Shown here: positions 14,349 to 22,490 of the stretch, piece by piece
How the letters are laid out: each line of letters starts with the position of its first letter
Numbering within the stretch: the first letter of the stretch is position 1
Notes under the pieces: model-generated
Seen by the model: only the letters and a program-made list of their open reading frames with translations
The model's database searches: none
Told to the model about the DNA's origin: nothing
Position numbers and translations under genes: made by a program
Origin: Clostridiales bacterium
GTDB taxonomy: Bacteria; Bacillota_A; Clostridia; Oscillospirales; Oscillospiraceae
Length of the DNA: 28,413 nucleotides
Direction of reading: 5' to 3'
NCBI GenBank assembly: GCA_022777455.1
Contig: JALFGI010000119.1
Span: forward strand, 1 to 28,413

Positions 14349-15389
14349 TCAGCGGCTGTGCTTGGCATGTGCTTTTTCACGGTACTCCGCAGGCGTCATT
14401 TGATACTCACGTTCAAATACCTTGTAAAACTGTGTGCGGTTTTCATACCCCAGGGAAGCGGCGATCCTGCTTATTGGAAGTTCGGAGGCTTTGAGTAGCC
14501 GGGCGGCTTCGCGCAACTGAACCTTTTGACAATAGGCCTTCAGCGTATATCCGGTGTGATCTTTAATGATGCGGGAGAGATATTCGCAGGAATAATGTAG
14601 CTCCTGCGCCAGCTCTGTGCGGCGGACATTGCCGTGGCGTTCATCGATCAGTTTTTTCGCCTTTTCGAGGGTAATCAGTTCACGCCCATAGCCAAGGGAA
14701 ACGTATTCGGCCCGATAGAGTTCCGGGCTTTCCAGTGCTGCAAACAGCCGAAGCAGCGAAGAGCAGATGTCGAACTGATAGCCCACACGCTTTTCGGAGT
14801 AGGCTCGGATCAACTCATCGGCGATCTGTGGGATCGGATCTTCGCCCAGAAGCTGAAAGTCCACATAGTCCCGCTTGCACGCCGCTCTCTCCGACAGGTT
14901 TTCGCTGAAGAAGCGGTTGAGGATGCTTTTATAGCCAAAGGGTTGGACAAGTCCTTTCGGCCATTGCGTAATCAACGAGGGGTCGATGCCAATATAGAGG
15001 ATATCGGCAGAGGCCATGTCGATTTCCCGGTGCATGGTGCTCCGGTTCAGCAAACACAGATTCCCCGCCGAATAGCGCACTTCTTTGTCCTCGATCATGA
15101 CCGAGACCTCTCCGCGCATGGTGTACATCAATTCAAAAAAATTGTGCTTGTGCATGTAGGTTTCCTGGAAAACACCGCTCTCAGCTGGGGTGTGCAGGCA
15201 GAAGGACCGTCTGTCCATATAGTTGGAGAAGAGGTATTCTTCCGGGGTATTAACACTGGTCGCAACGGAGAGCTTGGAGAAGTAATCCCGGTCGACGGTG
15301 TGGTCTCGCAGATAGTTTACGATGGGACCGCTCTCCTGCGCCCGGACTTCCTCAATATCTCGGAAGTACAAATGAACCACATTTTCCAT
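14349..15389 (-). CDS. AraC-family transcriptional regulator of the sugar locus
   Basis: A 346-residue cytoplasmic regulator. An N-terminal cupin-like sensor domain at about 80-190 (HKHNFFELMYTMRGEVSVMI, SAGNLCLLNRSTMHREI) probably binds a sugar ligand. The C-terminal 100 residues hold two AraC helix-turn-helix motifs (RRTELAQELHYSCEYLSRIIK; SRIAASLGYENRTQFYKVFEREYQMTPAEYR, given by its ends). The longer open frame to 15554 was rejected: the ATG at 15389 has GGGGTGAAGG upstream and sits just after a near-consensus promoter. It is divergent from the glycosidase operon and convergent with the transporter gene, so it is very probably their activator. Ligand unknown. Confidence 0.9.
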   Translation of the reverse strand: MENVVHLYFRDIEEVRAQESGPIVNYLRDHTVDRDYFSKLSVATSVNTPEEYLFSNYMDRRSFCLHTPAESGVFQETYMHKHNFFELMYTMRGEVSVMIEDKEVRYSAGNLCLLNRSTMHREIDMASADILYIGIDPSLITQWPKGLVQPFGYKSILNRFFSENLSERAACKRDYVDFQLLGEDPIPQIADELIRAYSEKRVGYQFDICSSLLRLFAALESPELYRAEYVSLGYGRELITLEKAKKLIDERHGNVRRTELAQELHYSCEYLSRIIKDHTGYTLKAYCQKVQLREAARLLKASELPISRIAASLGYENRTQFYKVFEREYQMTPAEYREKAHAKHSR

Positions 15390-15408
15390 AGCCTTCACCC
15401 CTTTTTTT

Positions 15409-15437
15409 ATTTTACCATACTGTAAGTTCAGTGTAAA
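15409..15437 (-). promoter_or_regulatory. AraC gene promoter with overlapping dyad
   Basis: On the minus strand -35 TTTACA (15432-15437) and -10 TAAAAT (15409-15414) have exact 17-base spacing. An imperfect inverted repeat (TTTAC..ACTG / CAGT..GTAAA, 15411-15437) overlaps both. No good promoter is visible in the other direction, which would fit activator-dependent expression of the GH43 operon. Confidence 0.65.
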
Positions 15438-15452
15438 GGGAGGATTTTCGCT

Positions 15453-16916
15453 TTGAAACAACAATGCTATAACCCATATCTCCCCAGCTGGGAGTACATC
15501 CCGGATGCAGAGCCTCGGCTTTTTGACGGCAGGCTGTATATCTTCGGGAGCCATGACCGCTTCGGGAGCAAGGACTACTGCGTCAACGATTATGTGGCCT
15601 GGTCAGCCCCGGAAGACGATCTCAGCGACTGGCGCTACGAGGGGGTCATTTACCGAAAAGAGCAAACCCCGTGGAACCAGGATCAGAAGTCCTATTATGC
15701 GCCGGACGTGGTTCGAGGGACGGACGGCCGCTATTATCTGTATTATTCAGTTGCCAATTCCTCCGTCACCTCTGTCGCCGTGTGCAATACCCCGGCAGGA
15801 AAATATAAGTATCTGGGCGACGTACATTTTCCTGGCGGCAGGGTTTACGGCTCCCGCGCGGAAGACTGGTTTGTATTTGATCCGGCGGTTCTGGTGGACA
15901 CCGATGGCCGCATCTATCTCTATGTGGGGAGTGGGCAGCCCTCCAACGGCCGTTTCGGGCATAAGATCGTGGGACTATTCGTGATGGAGTTGGATCGGGA
16001 TATGCTGACCATCAGATCTGAGCCCACTATTCTTCTCCCAGCGGATTTCAACGCCAAAAAGCCAAATTATTGGGAAGGCCCCTCGATTCGCCACATCGGA
16101 AACTGGTATTACCTGGTCTACCCCACAACGGATATTACAGGTCTCAACTATGCCATGAGCCTTTTTCCCGATAAAGGCTTTATCCACAAAGGGCCTATCC
16201 ATTCCTCCAGTGACATCGGATACCGGGGGCGAAAGCTGATGGATGCCTCCTATCCCATGGGAAATAGTCATGGCGGCCTGGTCTGCGTAAAAGGACAGTG
16301 GTATGTTTTCGATCATCGCACGACCAACGGTAAGTGGAAAAACCGGCAAGCGGTCGCAGAGCCGATTACAATTGCAGAGGACGGCAGTATCACCATGGTG
16401 GAGGCCACCAGCTGCGGCTTGAACGGCGGTCCGCTCAGAGGGAAGGGGAGCTATCCAGCGTCCATCGCCTGCTGTCTGCGCGGCAGGGGCGTTCTTGGCA
16501 TCCGCAACCCCATGGGAGGCCCCTTTGTGACACAGGATGGGCCGGACTACGAGCCTCCGGAGCCAACGGAGCACCCCGTGACTGCCTGCAGTGAAGCAAA
16601 TGCACCGAAGTCCTTTGTTACCGATATCCGAAATGCCTGCGTTGTGGGCTATAAGTATTTCGATCTGACACAGACCGAAGAGCTTGCTGTGACGGTGCGC
16701 GGCGGAAACGGAATGCTGGAGCTGTTGGGCGGAGAAAACGGAAAGGCGATCGCAGAGTTCATCCTCTCTCCCACGACAGATTGGACGACCTATCACATCC
16801 GTTTTTCTCCCGATCAGCTGGCAGCTGCGGCAGACTGTCCGGCGAATTGCTGCCCCGTCTACCTGCGCTATCGGGGAAAGGGCAAGCTGGATTTGTTGGA
16901 TATTGCTTTTGCATAA
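15453..16916 (+). CDS. GH43 family glycosidase (xylosidase/arabinofuranosidase type)
   Basis: Glycoside hydrolase of family 43, a five-bladed beta-propeller inverting enzyme. Family members release xylose, arabinose or galactose from plant-type glycans; the specificity here is unknown. Motifs are in order: YNPYLPSWEYIPDAEPRLFD, with the general-base Asp near residue 18; VFDPAVLVD, with the pKa-modulating Asp near 143; and NYWEGPSIRHIG, with the acid Glu near 208. Residues about 370-487 form an added beta-rich domain. There is no signal peptide, so it acts in the cytoplasm. The start is TTG, with GGGAGG 9 bases upstream; no better ATG exists. It is the first gene of a four-gene operon, and the next gene follows after 22 bases. 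Confidence 0.88.
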   Translation: MKQQCYNPYLPSWEYIPDAEPRLFDGRLYIFGSHDRFGSKDYCVNDYVAWSAPEDDLSDWRYEGVIYRKEQTPWNQDQKSYYAPDVVRGTDGRYYLYYSVANSSVTSVAVCNTPAGKYKYLGDVHFPGGRVYGSRAEDWFVFDPAVLVDTDGRIYLYVGSGQPSNGRFGHKIVGLFVMELDRDMLTIRSEPTILLPADFNAKKPNYWEGPSIRHIGNWYYLVYPTTDITGLNYAMSLFPDKGFIHKGPIHSSSDIGYRGRKLMDASYPMGNSHGGLVCVKGQWYVFDHRTTNGKWKNRQAVAEPITIAEDGSITMVEATSCGLNGGPLRGKGSYPASIACCLRGRGVLGIRNPMGGPFVTQDGPDYEPPEPTEHPVTACSEANAPKSFVTDIRNACVVGYKYFDLTQTEELAVTVRGGNGMLELLGGENGKAIAEFILSPTTDWTTYHIRFSPDQLAAAADCPANCCPVYLRYRGKGKLDLLDIAFA

Positions 16917-16938
16917 ACATAGAAAGGAGTAAAAAAAC

Positions 16939-18066
16939 ATGAATTGGACTACAATCTGGAGTCAGGCTGCAGCACCGTCCTTTGCCATGGGCATGCTGCA
17001 GGGGAAGAAAAAAACCGTGGTGTTCCCGGTCGGCTCTCCGGTTTCCGGTAAGCGGATCCGTCTGCGCTTTTCCAACATCTACGGGAAGAAGCCCTATGTC
17101 ATCGGCGCGGTCACGGTGCGGGCAAAGGGGCAGCCGGTCCCCATTTCTTGCGGTGGAAAGAAAGCATTCACGATTCCGACAGGCGGACATACCTTCTCCG
17201 ATCCGATCGATCTGCCGGTTTCAGCAGGCGATACGCTGGAGATCCGGCTTTTCTATGCCTCCAAGGCGCGAGACAGCAACATGACGTTGGAGGAGGCCGT
17301 AGCTTATCCGGGAGATCATACTGCGGATGAAACCCTGCCGGAAGTAAAAAAGGAGAGCTATAAGCAGCAGTATAATCTCTACGACGCAATCGTTTCTCTG
17401 GATCGGGTAGAGGTCGAATCCGAGGAACGCAGCAAGCTGATCGTCGCCTTCGGCGACAGCATCACAGCCATGAATCGCTGGGTCAAGCCTTTACAAAAGC
17501 GGCTGTTTGAGTGCTTCGGCGGAAAATACGCACTGCTGAACGCCGGGATTGGCGGCAACTGCCTGCTCTACCAGGTGCCCGGCTTTATGGGCAGCTCTTA
17601 CGGAGAAAAGGGAGTCGCCCGTTTTGAGAGAGACGTTCTGAGTTTTGACAATCTCCATACCGTGATCCTGGCTCTGGGAGTCAACGATGTGGCGTATTAC
17701 ACGAGGAAGACGGAGCAGACGATCTCCTTTGACGCTTACACGGAGGCAATTCAAGGCCTGACCAAAGCCTTGAAAGACCGCGGCATCCGGGTCGTCATGC
17801 AGACGCTTACACCACGGGAGGGCTTTGTTAAAAAAGGCTATACCCCGGAGATGGAAGCCTTGCGCGTGAAGATCAACACATGGATCCGGGACTGCGGGCA
17901 GTTCGACTATGTGTTTGATGCGGACCAGCTGCTGCGGGACAAAAGGAATCCCTCCTGGGTGGATGAGCGTTACCACCAGGGCGACCACCTACATCCTAAT
18001 ACGATGGGCGGTGAGCGGATGGCCGAAGCCTATGATCTGGCAGCGCTTACCGGTGAGGAGTTATAA
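16939..18066 (+). CDS. SGNH/GDSL-type carbohydrate esterase
   Basis: A 375-residue hydrolase with an N-terminal beta-sandwich-like region (about 1-155) and a C-terminal SGNH domain. Motifs: VAFGDSIT with the nucleophile Ser near 174 (block I), NAGIGGN (block II), LALGVNDV (block III) and DHLHP with Asp and His near 349 and 352 (block V). All catalytic positions are present. Two-domain enzymes of this form commonly remove acetyl groups from sugars such as xylo-oligosaccharides (family knowledge). No signal peptide is seen. AAAGGAG precedes the ATG. Its stop TAA is followed at once by the ATG of the deacetylase gene, so the two are translationally coupled. Confidence 0.88.
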   Translation: MNWTTIWSQAAAPSFAMGMLQGKKKTVVFPVGSPVSGKRIRLRFSNIYGKKPYVIGAVTVRAKGQPVPISCGGKKAFTIPTGGHTFSDPIDLPVSAGDTLEIRLFYASKARDSNMTLEEAVAYPGDHTADETLPEVKKESYKQQYNLYDAIVSLDRVEVESEERSKLIVAFGDSITAMNRWVKPLQKRLFECFGGKYALLNAGIGGNCLLYQVPGFMGSSYGEKGVARFERDVLSFDNLHTVILALGVNDVAYYTRKTEQTISFDAYTEAIQGLTKALKDRGIRVVMQTLTPREGFVKKGYTPEMEALRVKINTWIRDCGQFDYVFDADQLLRDKRNPSWVDERYHQGDHLHPNTMGGERMAEAYDLAALTGEEL

Positions 18067-18807
18067 ATGGGAAAGAAGTACTTTACGCTCAGCTTTGACG
18101 ACGGCCTCGAGCAGGACAAGCGGATCATTGCTCTGATGAAACAATACGGATTAAAGGGAACCTTCAATCTTAACTCCGGTCTGTTCGGGCAGCGCGGCGA
18201 GGTAATGGGCATCGGCACCTTCTCTTTTCAGGATTGCGAAGAGGGCGTCAGGCACCGCTGGCCCTTCTCCTATGTGCCACATAACCGAATCCCGGAGGAC
18301 GAAATCCTGCAGGTCTACGAAGGCATGGAGATCGCCAGTCACGGCTTTCTCCATGAGCCTCTAAAGAAGCTCGATGAACAGGGGCTGCGTAATTCAGTCG
18401 GCAAAGACAAGCAAACCCTGGAGCACCTGACTGGGGAAACCATCGTCGGCCATGCCTATGCCCGAGGCTCTGTTTCGCCTGCGGCGGAGGCCTTTCTGAA
18501 AAAGCAGGGCTACCTCTATGCCAGAGCGGTCTATCCCTCCGGCAGCTTCGAATTCCCGGCCAATCCCCTGAACTTTCGCCCATCTTCCTCTGTGATTCTC
18601 GGCAACGCCATGACTCTGGTGGAGAGCTTCAAACAGGCGGAGGCGGCGGACAGGGATCTGCTTTTATATCTCTGGGGTCACGGCTATGAGATGGACTACG
18701 GGAAGGGGCAGGCAAGCTGGGACGGCCTGGAGCGCCTCTTTGCTGCCATCGCCGGACAACCGGACATTGTTTACTGCACAAACCGCGAAGCGTTCCGCAT
18801 TATTTAA
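18067..18807 (+). CDS. NodB-type polysaccharide deacetylase family protein
   Basis: A 246-residue protein of carbohydrate esterase family 4 type, which removes N- or O-acetyl groups with a bound metal. The first motif LSFDDG has the base and metal Asp near 11-12. The metal-binding pair SHGFLH has His near 92 and 96. RGS near 150 may correspond to the third motif, and LYLWGHGYEMD near 200-210 supplies the last histidine. The chain is short and has no signal peptide, so it probably acts on imported oligosaccharide. No spacer separates it from the esterase gene. It could also act on N-acetylated sugars; the substrate is unproven. Confidence 0.85.
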   Translation: MGKKYFTLSFDDGLEQDKRIIALMKQYGLKGTFNLNSGLFGQRGEVMGIGTFSFQDCEEGVRHRWPFSYVPHNRIPEDEILQVYEGMEIASHGFLHEPLKKLDEQGLRNSVGKDKQTLEHLTGETIVGHAYARGSVSPAAEAFLKKQGYLYARAVYPSGSFEFPANPLNFRPSSSVILGNAMTLVESFKQAEAADRDLLLYLWGHGYEMDYGKGQASWDGLERLFAAIAGQPDIVYCTNREAFRII

Positions 18808-18821
18808 AGGAGAACAAAAAT

Positions 18822-21221
18822 ATGAAGAAAACAAGCTTTAACGATCACTGGACATGCAAAAAGCAGGGCGATAGCGCCGAACCGAAACCTGTCACGCTGC
18901 CCCATGACGCGATGCTTTTTGAGAAGCGGGACAGAAATGCAGCCACCGCCGGAGCCTGTGGGTACTTTCCCGGCGGCGTGTATGAGTACACCAAACGCTT
19001 TGCTCTCCCGGAAACGGAACGCGGCCGGACGCATATCCTGGAGTTTGAGGCGGTCTACAAAAACGCGAAGGTGTATATCAACGGCAGCCTTGCAGCGGAG
19101 CGGCCCTATGGATACTCCAATTTTTATGTGTTGCTGGACGAGCATCTTTGCTTCGGAGAGGAAAACGAGATCACCGTCATAGCAGACAATTCCGCCGTCC
19201 CTAACTCCCGTTGGTACTCTGGCAGCGGGATCTATCGCAATGTCAGCCTGTATTCCGGAGAATCCAGTCACATTCTCCCGGATGGCTTGTTGATTTCCAC
19301 CCTGAACAATGACATTGTCAATGTGAAGGTCAGCGCCAGTGGCGGCGATGAGATCTGCGTGAAGATTTATGACGGAGACTCCGTCGCAGCTGAGTCCGTT
19401 GCACCTGTTTCCGAGGGTACGGCGGAGGTGTCACTCAAGGTCACGTCTCCCCGCCTGTGGGACGCAGAGCACCCAGAGCTCTACCGCTGCTGTGTCGAGC
19501 TGCTTCAGGACCGCAAAGCGGTGGATGAGACGGAGGATTCCTTCGGCTTCCGTACGCTGGCTTGGAACGTGAAGGGCTTTTTCGTCAACGGGAAGGAGAC
19601 CCTGCTCCGCGGCGCGTGCATCCACCACGACAACGGTATTCTGGGCGCATGCTCCTTCACTTCGGCGGAAGAACGCCGAGTGCGGCTTCTAAAGGAAGCG
19701 GGCTTCAACGCCATTCGCAGCGCCCACAATCCCGCATCCAAAGCGCTTCTGGAGGCCTGCGACCGGTTGGGTATGTACGTGATGGACGAGTTTTGTGACA
19801 ACTGGCTGGTGCATAAAAATCCCTACGACTACGCCAATCAGGAATTCCTGGCCTGGTGGGAGCAGGATCTGAATGCTATGGTAATGAAAAACTATAATCA
19901 CCCCTGTGTTGTGATGAACTCTATCGGTAACGAGATCTCCGAGTTGGCTATCCCGGCGGGGCAGGAGATGTGCAGAAAGCTTGCCGTTTTGACAAGAGAG
20001 CTTGACCCGGGCAAAGCTGTGACGATGGGCATCAATCTGATGCTCTGCAGCATGACCGCCAAGGGCGGCGGGATCTACGGTGATAAAAAGGACGGTAAGG
20101 AAAACAAGAACGGCAGCCAGACAATGGATAATCTGCCTACCAGCGCATTCTTTAACCTGCTGATGAACCATATGGGCGGAATAATTGAAAAGTCTGCGGC
20201 CAAGCCCGCCGCCGATAAGGCCACAGAAGTCGCGTTTTCCTATTTGGATATCGGGGGCTACAACTACGCCGCCTCTCGTTATGAGATGGACGGCAAGCTT
20301 CACCCGGACCGCGTGATCGTCGGCTCTGAAACACTACCGAAGAATCTCTATCGCAACTGGCAGTATGTCAGGAAGCTCCCCTATGTGATCGGCGACTTCA
20401 TGTGGACGGGCTGGGACTATCTTGGCGAATCCGGCATCGGCACCGTGCGGTATAAAAGCTTCAAGAAGCCCGGTGAGGATGCCCCCATCGTTTCCGGCGG
20501 CTGCGGTGTCATCGATATCTGCGGCAAACTGCGCCCGGAGGTGCAGTGGAACCGCCTGGTCTGGGGCTTGAGCAACAAACCTGGGATCGGCGTGGAGCCC
20601 TTGACCCATGCAGGAGAGACCGGGTCGGTTACCATGTGGCGCGATACGGACGCGGTGGCAAGCTGGTCCTGGAAGGGCTGCGAGGGTAAAAAGACCAAGG
20701 TTACGGTCTATGCCTCAGGCGTCGCGGCTGAGCTGATTGTTAATGGCAAGTCCTATGGCAGAAAGAAAACCAAGGAATACAAGGCAGTCTTCCCGAAGGT
20801 AATATACCAGCCGGGTACCATCACCGCCATCAGCTATGACGGAAACGGGGCGGAGATCGCAAGGGAGACCATGCGCACCGCGGAAGGTGCGACAGAGCTT
20901 TGCCTCCGTCCGGATAGGACCACGCTGCATGCCGACGGCCAGGATCTCTGCTATCTGGCAATCGACCTCACCGGCCGGGATGGGATCACCAAGTCCTCTG
21001 AAGATGTTCCCATTACGGTGATGGTAAGCGGCGCGGGCAGCCTGCTGGCTCTTGGCTCTGCCAAGCCGAACATGGGAGAGTGCTTTACCGAAAAGACCCA
21101 TACCACCTACTACGGCAAAGCACTGGCTGTGATTCGTGCGGGAGACAGCGCAGGGAAAATCCAGATCAAGGTCAGTGCGCCTGGCATGGGGGAGCAATGC
21201 GTGGAGCTAAATGTAGAATAA
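18822..21221 (+). CDS. GH2 family glycosidase (beta-galactosidase/glucuronidase type)
   Basis: A 799-residue retaining glycosidase of family 2. Domains in order: N-terminal sugar-binding jelly roll (about 1-150, with GYFPGGVYEYTKRFALPE and SGSGIYRNVSLY), an immunoglobulin-like domain (150-250), the TIM barrel (about 250-540) and further beta domains to the end. The barrel starts RGACIHHDNGILGA. It carries the acid/base Glu in NSIGNEISE near residue 371 and the nucleophile Glu in IVGSETLP near 503. Both are intact. There is no signal peptide or anchor. AAAGGAG precedes the ATG. It is the last gene of the operon, and no clear terminator follows before the transposase debris. Beta-galactosidase, glucuronidase or mannosidase cannot be told apart here. 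Confidence 0.9.
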   Translation: MKKTSFNDHWTCKKQGDSAEPKPVTLPHDAMLFEKRDRNAATAGACGYFPGGVYEYTKRFALPETERGRTHILEFEAVYKNAKVYINGSLAAERPYGYSNFYVLLDEHLCFGEENEITVIADNSAVPNSRWYSGSGIYRNVSLYSGESSHILPDGLLISTLNNDIVNVKVSASGGDEICVKIYDGDSVAAESVAPVSEGTAEVSLKVTSPRLWDAEHPELYRCCVELLQDRKAVDETEDSFGFRTLAWNVKGFFVNGKETLLRGACIHHDNGILGACSFTSAEERRVRLLKEAGFNAIRSAHNPASKALLEACDRLGMYVMDEFCDNWLVHKNPYDYANQEFLAWWEQDLNAMVMKNYNHPCVVMNSIGNEISELAIPAGQEMCRKLAVLTRELDPGKAVTMGINLMLCSMTAKGGGIYGDKKDGKENKNGSQTMDNLPTSAFFNLLMNHMGGIIEKSAAKPAADKATEVAFSYLDIGGYNYAASRYEMDGKLHPDRVIVGSETLPKNLYRNWQYVRKLPYVIGDFMWTGWDYLGESGIGTVRYKSFKKPGEDAPIVSGGCGVIDICGKLRPEVQWNRLVWGLSNKPGIGVEPLTHAGETGSVTMWRDTDAVASWSWKGCEGKKTKVTVYASGVAAELIVNGKSYGRKKTKEYKAVFPKVIYQPGTITAISYDGNGAEIARETMRTAEGATELCLRPDRTTLHADGQDLCYLAIDLTGRDGITKSSEDVPITVMVSGAGSLLALGSAKPNMGECFTEKTHTTYYGKALAVIRAGDSAGKIQIKVSAPGMGEQCVELNVE

Positions 21222-21235
21222 AAAAGCAATAACTC

Positions 21236-21571
21236 GCAAGGCATCGTTGATTTTGTGCTCTCGGTTGATGCTGTCATAGTATCCAGAGCCAAGGACATGA
21301 AACGGAACCTTATACTTGTGAATATGATAGATGGCAATCAGCAAGGAATGAGCGACCGCAATGGTCACCCTCGTTTTCCAGCAGCGTGCAGCTATGCGTT
21401 GGCACTGTGCGGAATAATATGAGCTCTTTCACCTGCTTCTCTGATTGGCGCATTGAATCAGCGTAGTCTTTAGTGCCGCATTTCCCTTGTTCGTCCTTCC
21501 ACTTTTTCGCTTGCCTGCGCTTCCGCGATTGCCGGGACAAATGCCGGTCCAGGAGCAGAGATGCTCCGCAC
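21236..21571 (-). pseudogene. IS110-family transposase, C-terminal fragment
   Basis: The minus strand reads FSAEHLCSWTGICPGN, SAGKRKSGRTNKGNAAL, then after a TGA in the same frame SSYYSAQCQRIAAR, TIAVAHSLLIAIYHI and LGSGYYDSINREHKIN. This order is the Transposase_20 domain of IS110-type transposases. The N-terminal catalytic half is missing, one internal stop is present (about 21420-21425), and the usual last residues are lost at the GH2 side. It is a dead remnant that begins at most 20 bases after the GH2 stop. Confidence 0.8.
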
Positions 21572-21572
21572 T

Positions 21573-21838
21573 AAAAGGTACCGCAGAATTGCGGATGATC
21601 TGAGGCATGACCAGCATATGAAAGTGAACGACAAGCGAATCCGCCGGATCTGCCAGAAGAAGAGCATTAAGTCTACAATTAAGTACGCCAACAATGGCTG
21701 TATGCGCCATGCCAGGGATGCCCAGTTCCTTGCCGAAAACATCTTAAATCGTAATTTCCATGCGGATAATCTCAACGAGAAATGGCTCACAGATGTTACA
21801 GAATTCAAATGGTATGAAGGGATTACGGTACACAAACA
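21573..21838 (+). pseudogene. IS3-family transposase (orfB) internal fragment
   Basis: Plus-strand codons read YRRIADDLRHDQHMKVNDKR, ARDAQFLAENILNRNF and NEKWLTDVTEFKWYEGITVHK. This is the HTH_21 region followed by the first strand of the DDE integrase core, with the first Asp (TDVTEF) present. The sequence departs from the family after ITVHK, so the other catalytic residues are missing. Its start abuts the oppositely oriented IS110 fragment with no spacer, so at least one deletion or recombination joined the two. Confidence 0.8.
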
Positions 21839-21854
21839 TGAGCTGCATGGGGGC

Positions 21855-21974
21855 AAATTCCCGCATTTGAAACCCGATTTCTGCCCCTGCCGTATCACTC
21901 TATTACCGATGCGGTTTCCGGCAGAAAAAGTCCTTGATTTTACTGGACTTTTGGGGCCTTAAATGCGGGACTTT
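21855..21974. repeat. Inverted-repeat unit of about 120 bp
   Basis: AAATTCCCGCATTT (21855-21868) matches the reverse complement of 21961-21974 at 13 of 14 bases. Inside lies a second hairpin (AAAAGTCC at 21926-21933 with 21945-21952). It may be collapsed transposon ends with the middle deleted. It touches the next inverted-repeat unit. Confidence 0.5.
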
Positions 21975-22140
21975 AAGGCAACACTGCATAATGGGACAAG
22001 GAAATTCGGCGAGGGATTTTGACCCAGACGAAAGTTCTGGAAATGTGGGAATACTTTGTGTATTTTCCATTTCCTTCAGCTGCACGGATGGGGCAAAAGC
22101 CCCGCCGAAGCCCGCAGCTCACATTGTGCGGTGTTGCCTT
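21975..22140. mobile_element. Candidate MITE (166 bp) with 14-bp terminal inverted repeats
   Basis: AAGGCAACACTGCA (21975-21988) matches the reverse complement of 22127-22140 at 13 of 14 bases. No coding potential was seen inside. An internal GGGGC-AAAA-GCCCC hairpin lies near 22091. The right repeat supplies the last codons of the cysteine-rich ICE gene. No target-site duplication is obvious. It may be a non-autonomous element or an IS solo end pair. Confidence 0.5.
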
Positions 22141-22490
22141 CTGTACCTTCGGCGAAGCCGTTCCGTCTCCTGGAGCTTCCGCATTTTAACAGCGCAGTCC
22201 GGGCAGTATTTCGTTCTGTGGAAAAGCGAATAGACCGGCCTTCCACATACGGCGCAACGCTTTTGCGGGAGATTATTATGGATTTGAGCGCACAGCTCCC
22301 AGTTGTTGGGCAGGACGGCGAAATGGAACCACTTGCAGATCAGGGAGTAAGACCACATCTGGACACATTGGCAGGGCTCGTCCCCATCCAGGGCCAGGCA
22401 ATGTCCTTTGTCGTAGTTGCAGCACTTCTGGGGTATCAGCCTTCTGACCTGGGTCAGCTGCTCCGGGGTCATGATTTGCACTTCATTCAT
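22119..22490 (-). CDS. Cysteine-rich VLP-type ICE protein, 3' end altered
   Basis: A 123-residue protein of the cysteine-rich VLP family found after topB in clostridial ICEs; its role is unknown. It has a CCNYDKGHCLALDGDEPCQC segment (about 25-45) and a zinc-ribbon-like RCAVCGR...KYCPDC pair (about 84-105), so metal binding is likely. The start at 22490 (MNEVQIMTPEQL) overlaps the topB stop; the ATG six codons later is an alternative. The final residues (RRQHRTM) and the stop are read from the inverted repeat at 22127-22140, so the native C-terminus was replaced. The core is intact. Confidence 0.78.
   Translation of the reverse strand: MNEVQIMTPEQLTQVRRLIPQKCCNYDKGHCLALDGDEPCQCVQMWSYSLICKWFHFAVLPNNWELCAQIHNNLPQKRCAVCGRPVYSLFHRTKYCPDCAVKMRKLQETERLRRRYRRQHRTM

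Noticed and set aside
14634..15425. 263-codon plus-strand frame
   Set aside because: Antisense shadow of the AraC gene.
15390..15554. N-terminal extension of the AraC regulator to 15554
   Set aside because: The extra 55 codons overlap the GH43 start and the AraC promoter, and the ATG at 15389 has a good ribosome-binding site.
21470..21898. 142-codon minus-strand frame across the IS remnants
   Set aside because: It is a by-product of the IS110 and IS3 fragments read in a wrong frame or strand.
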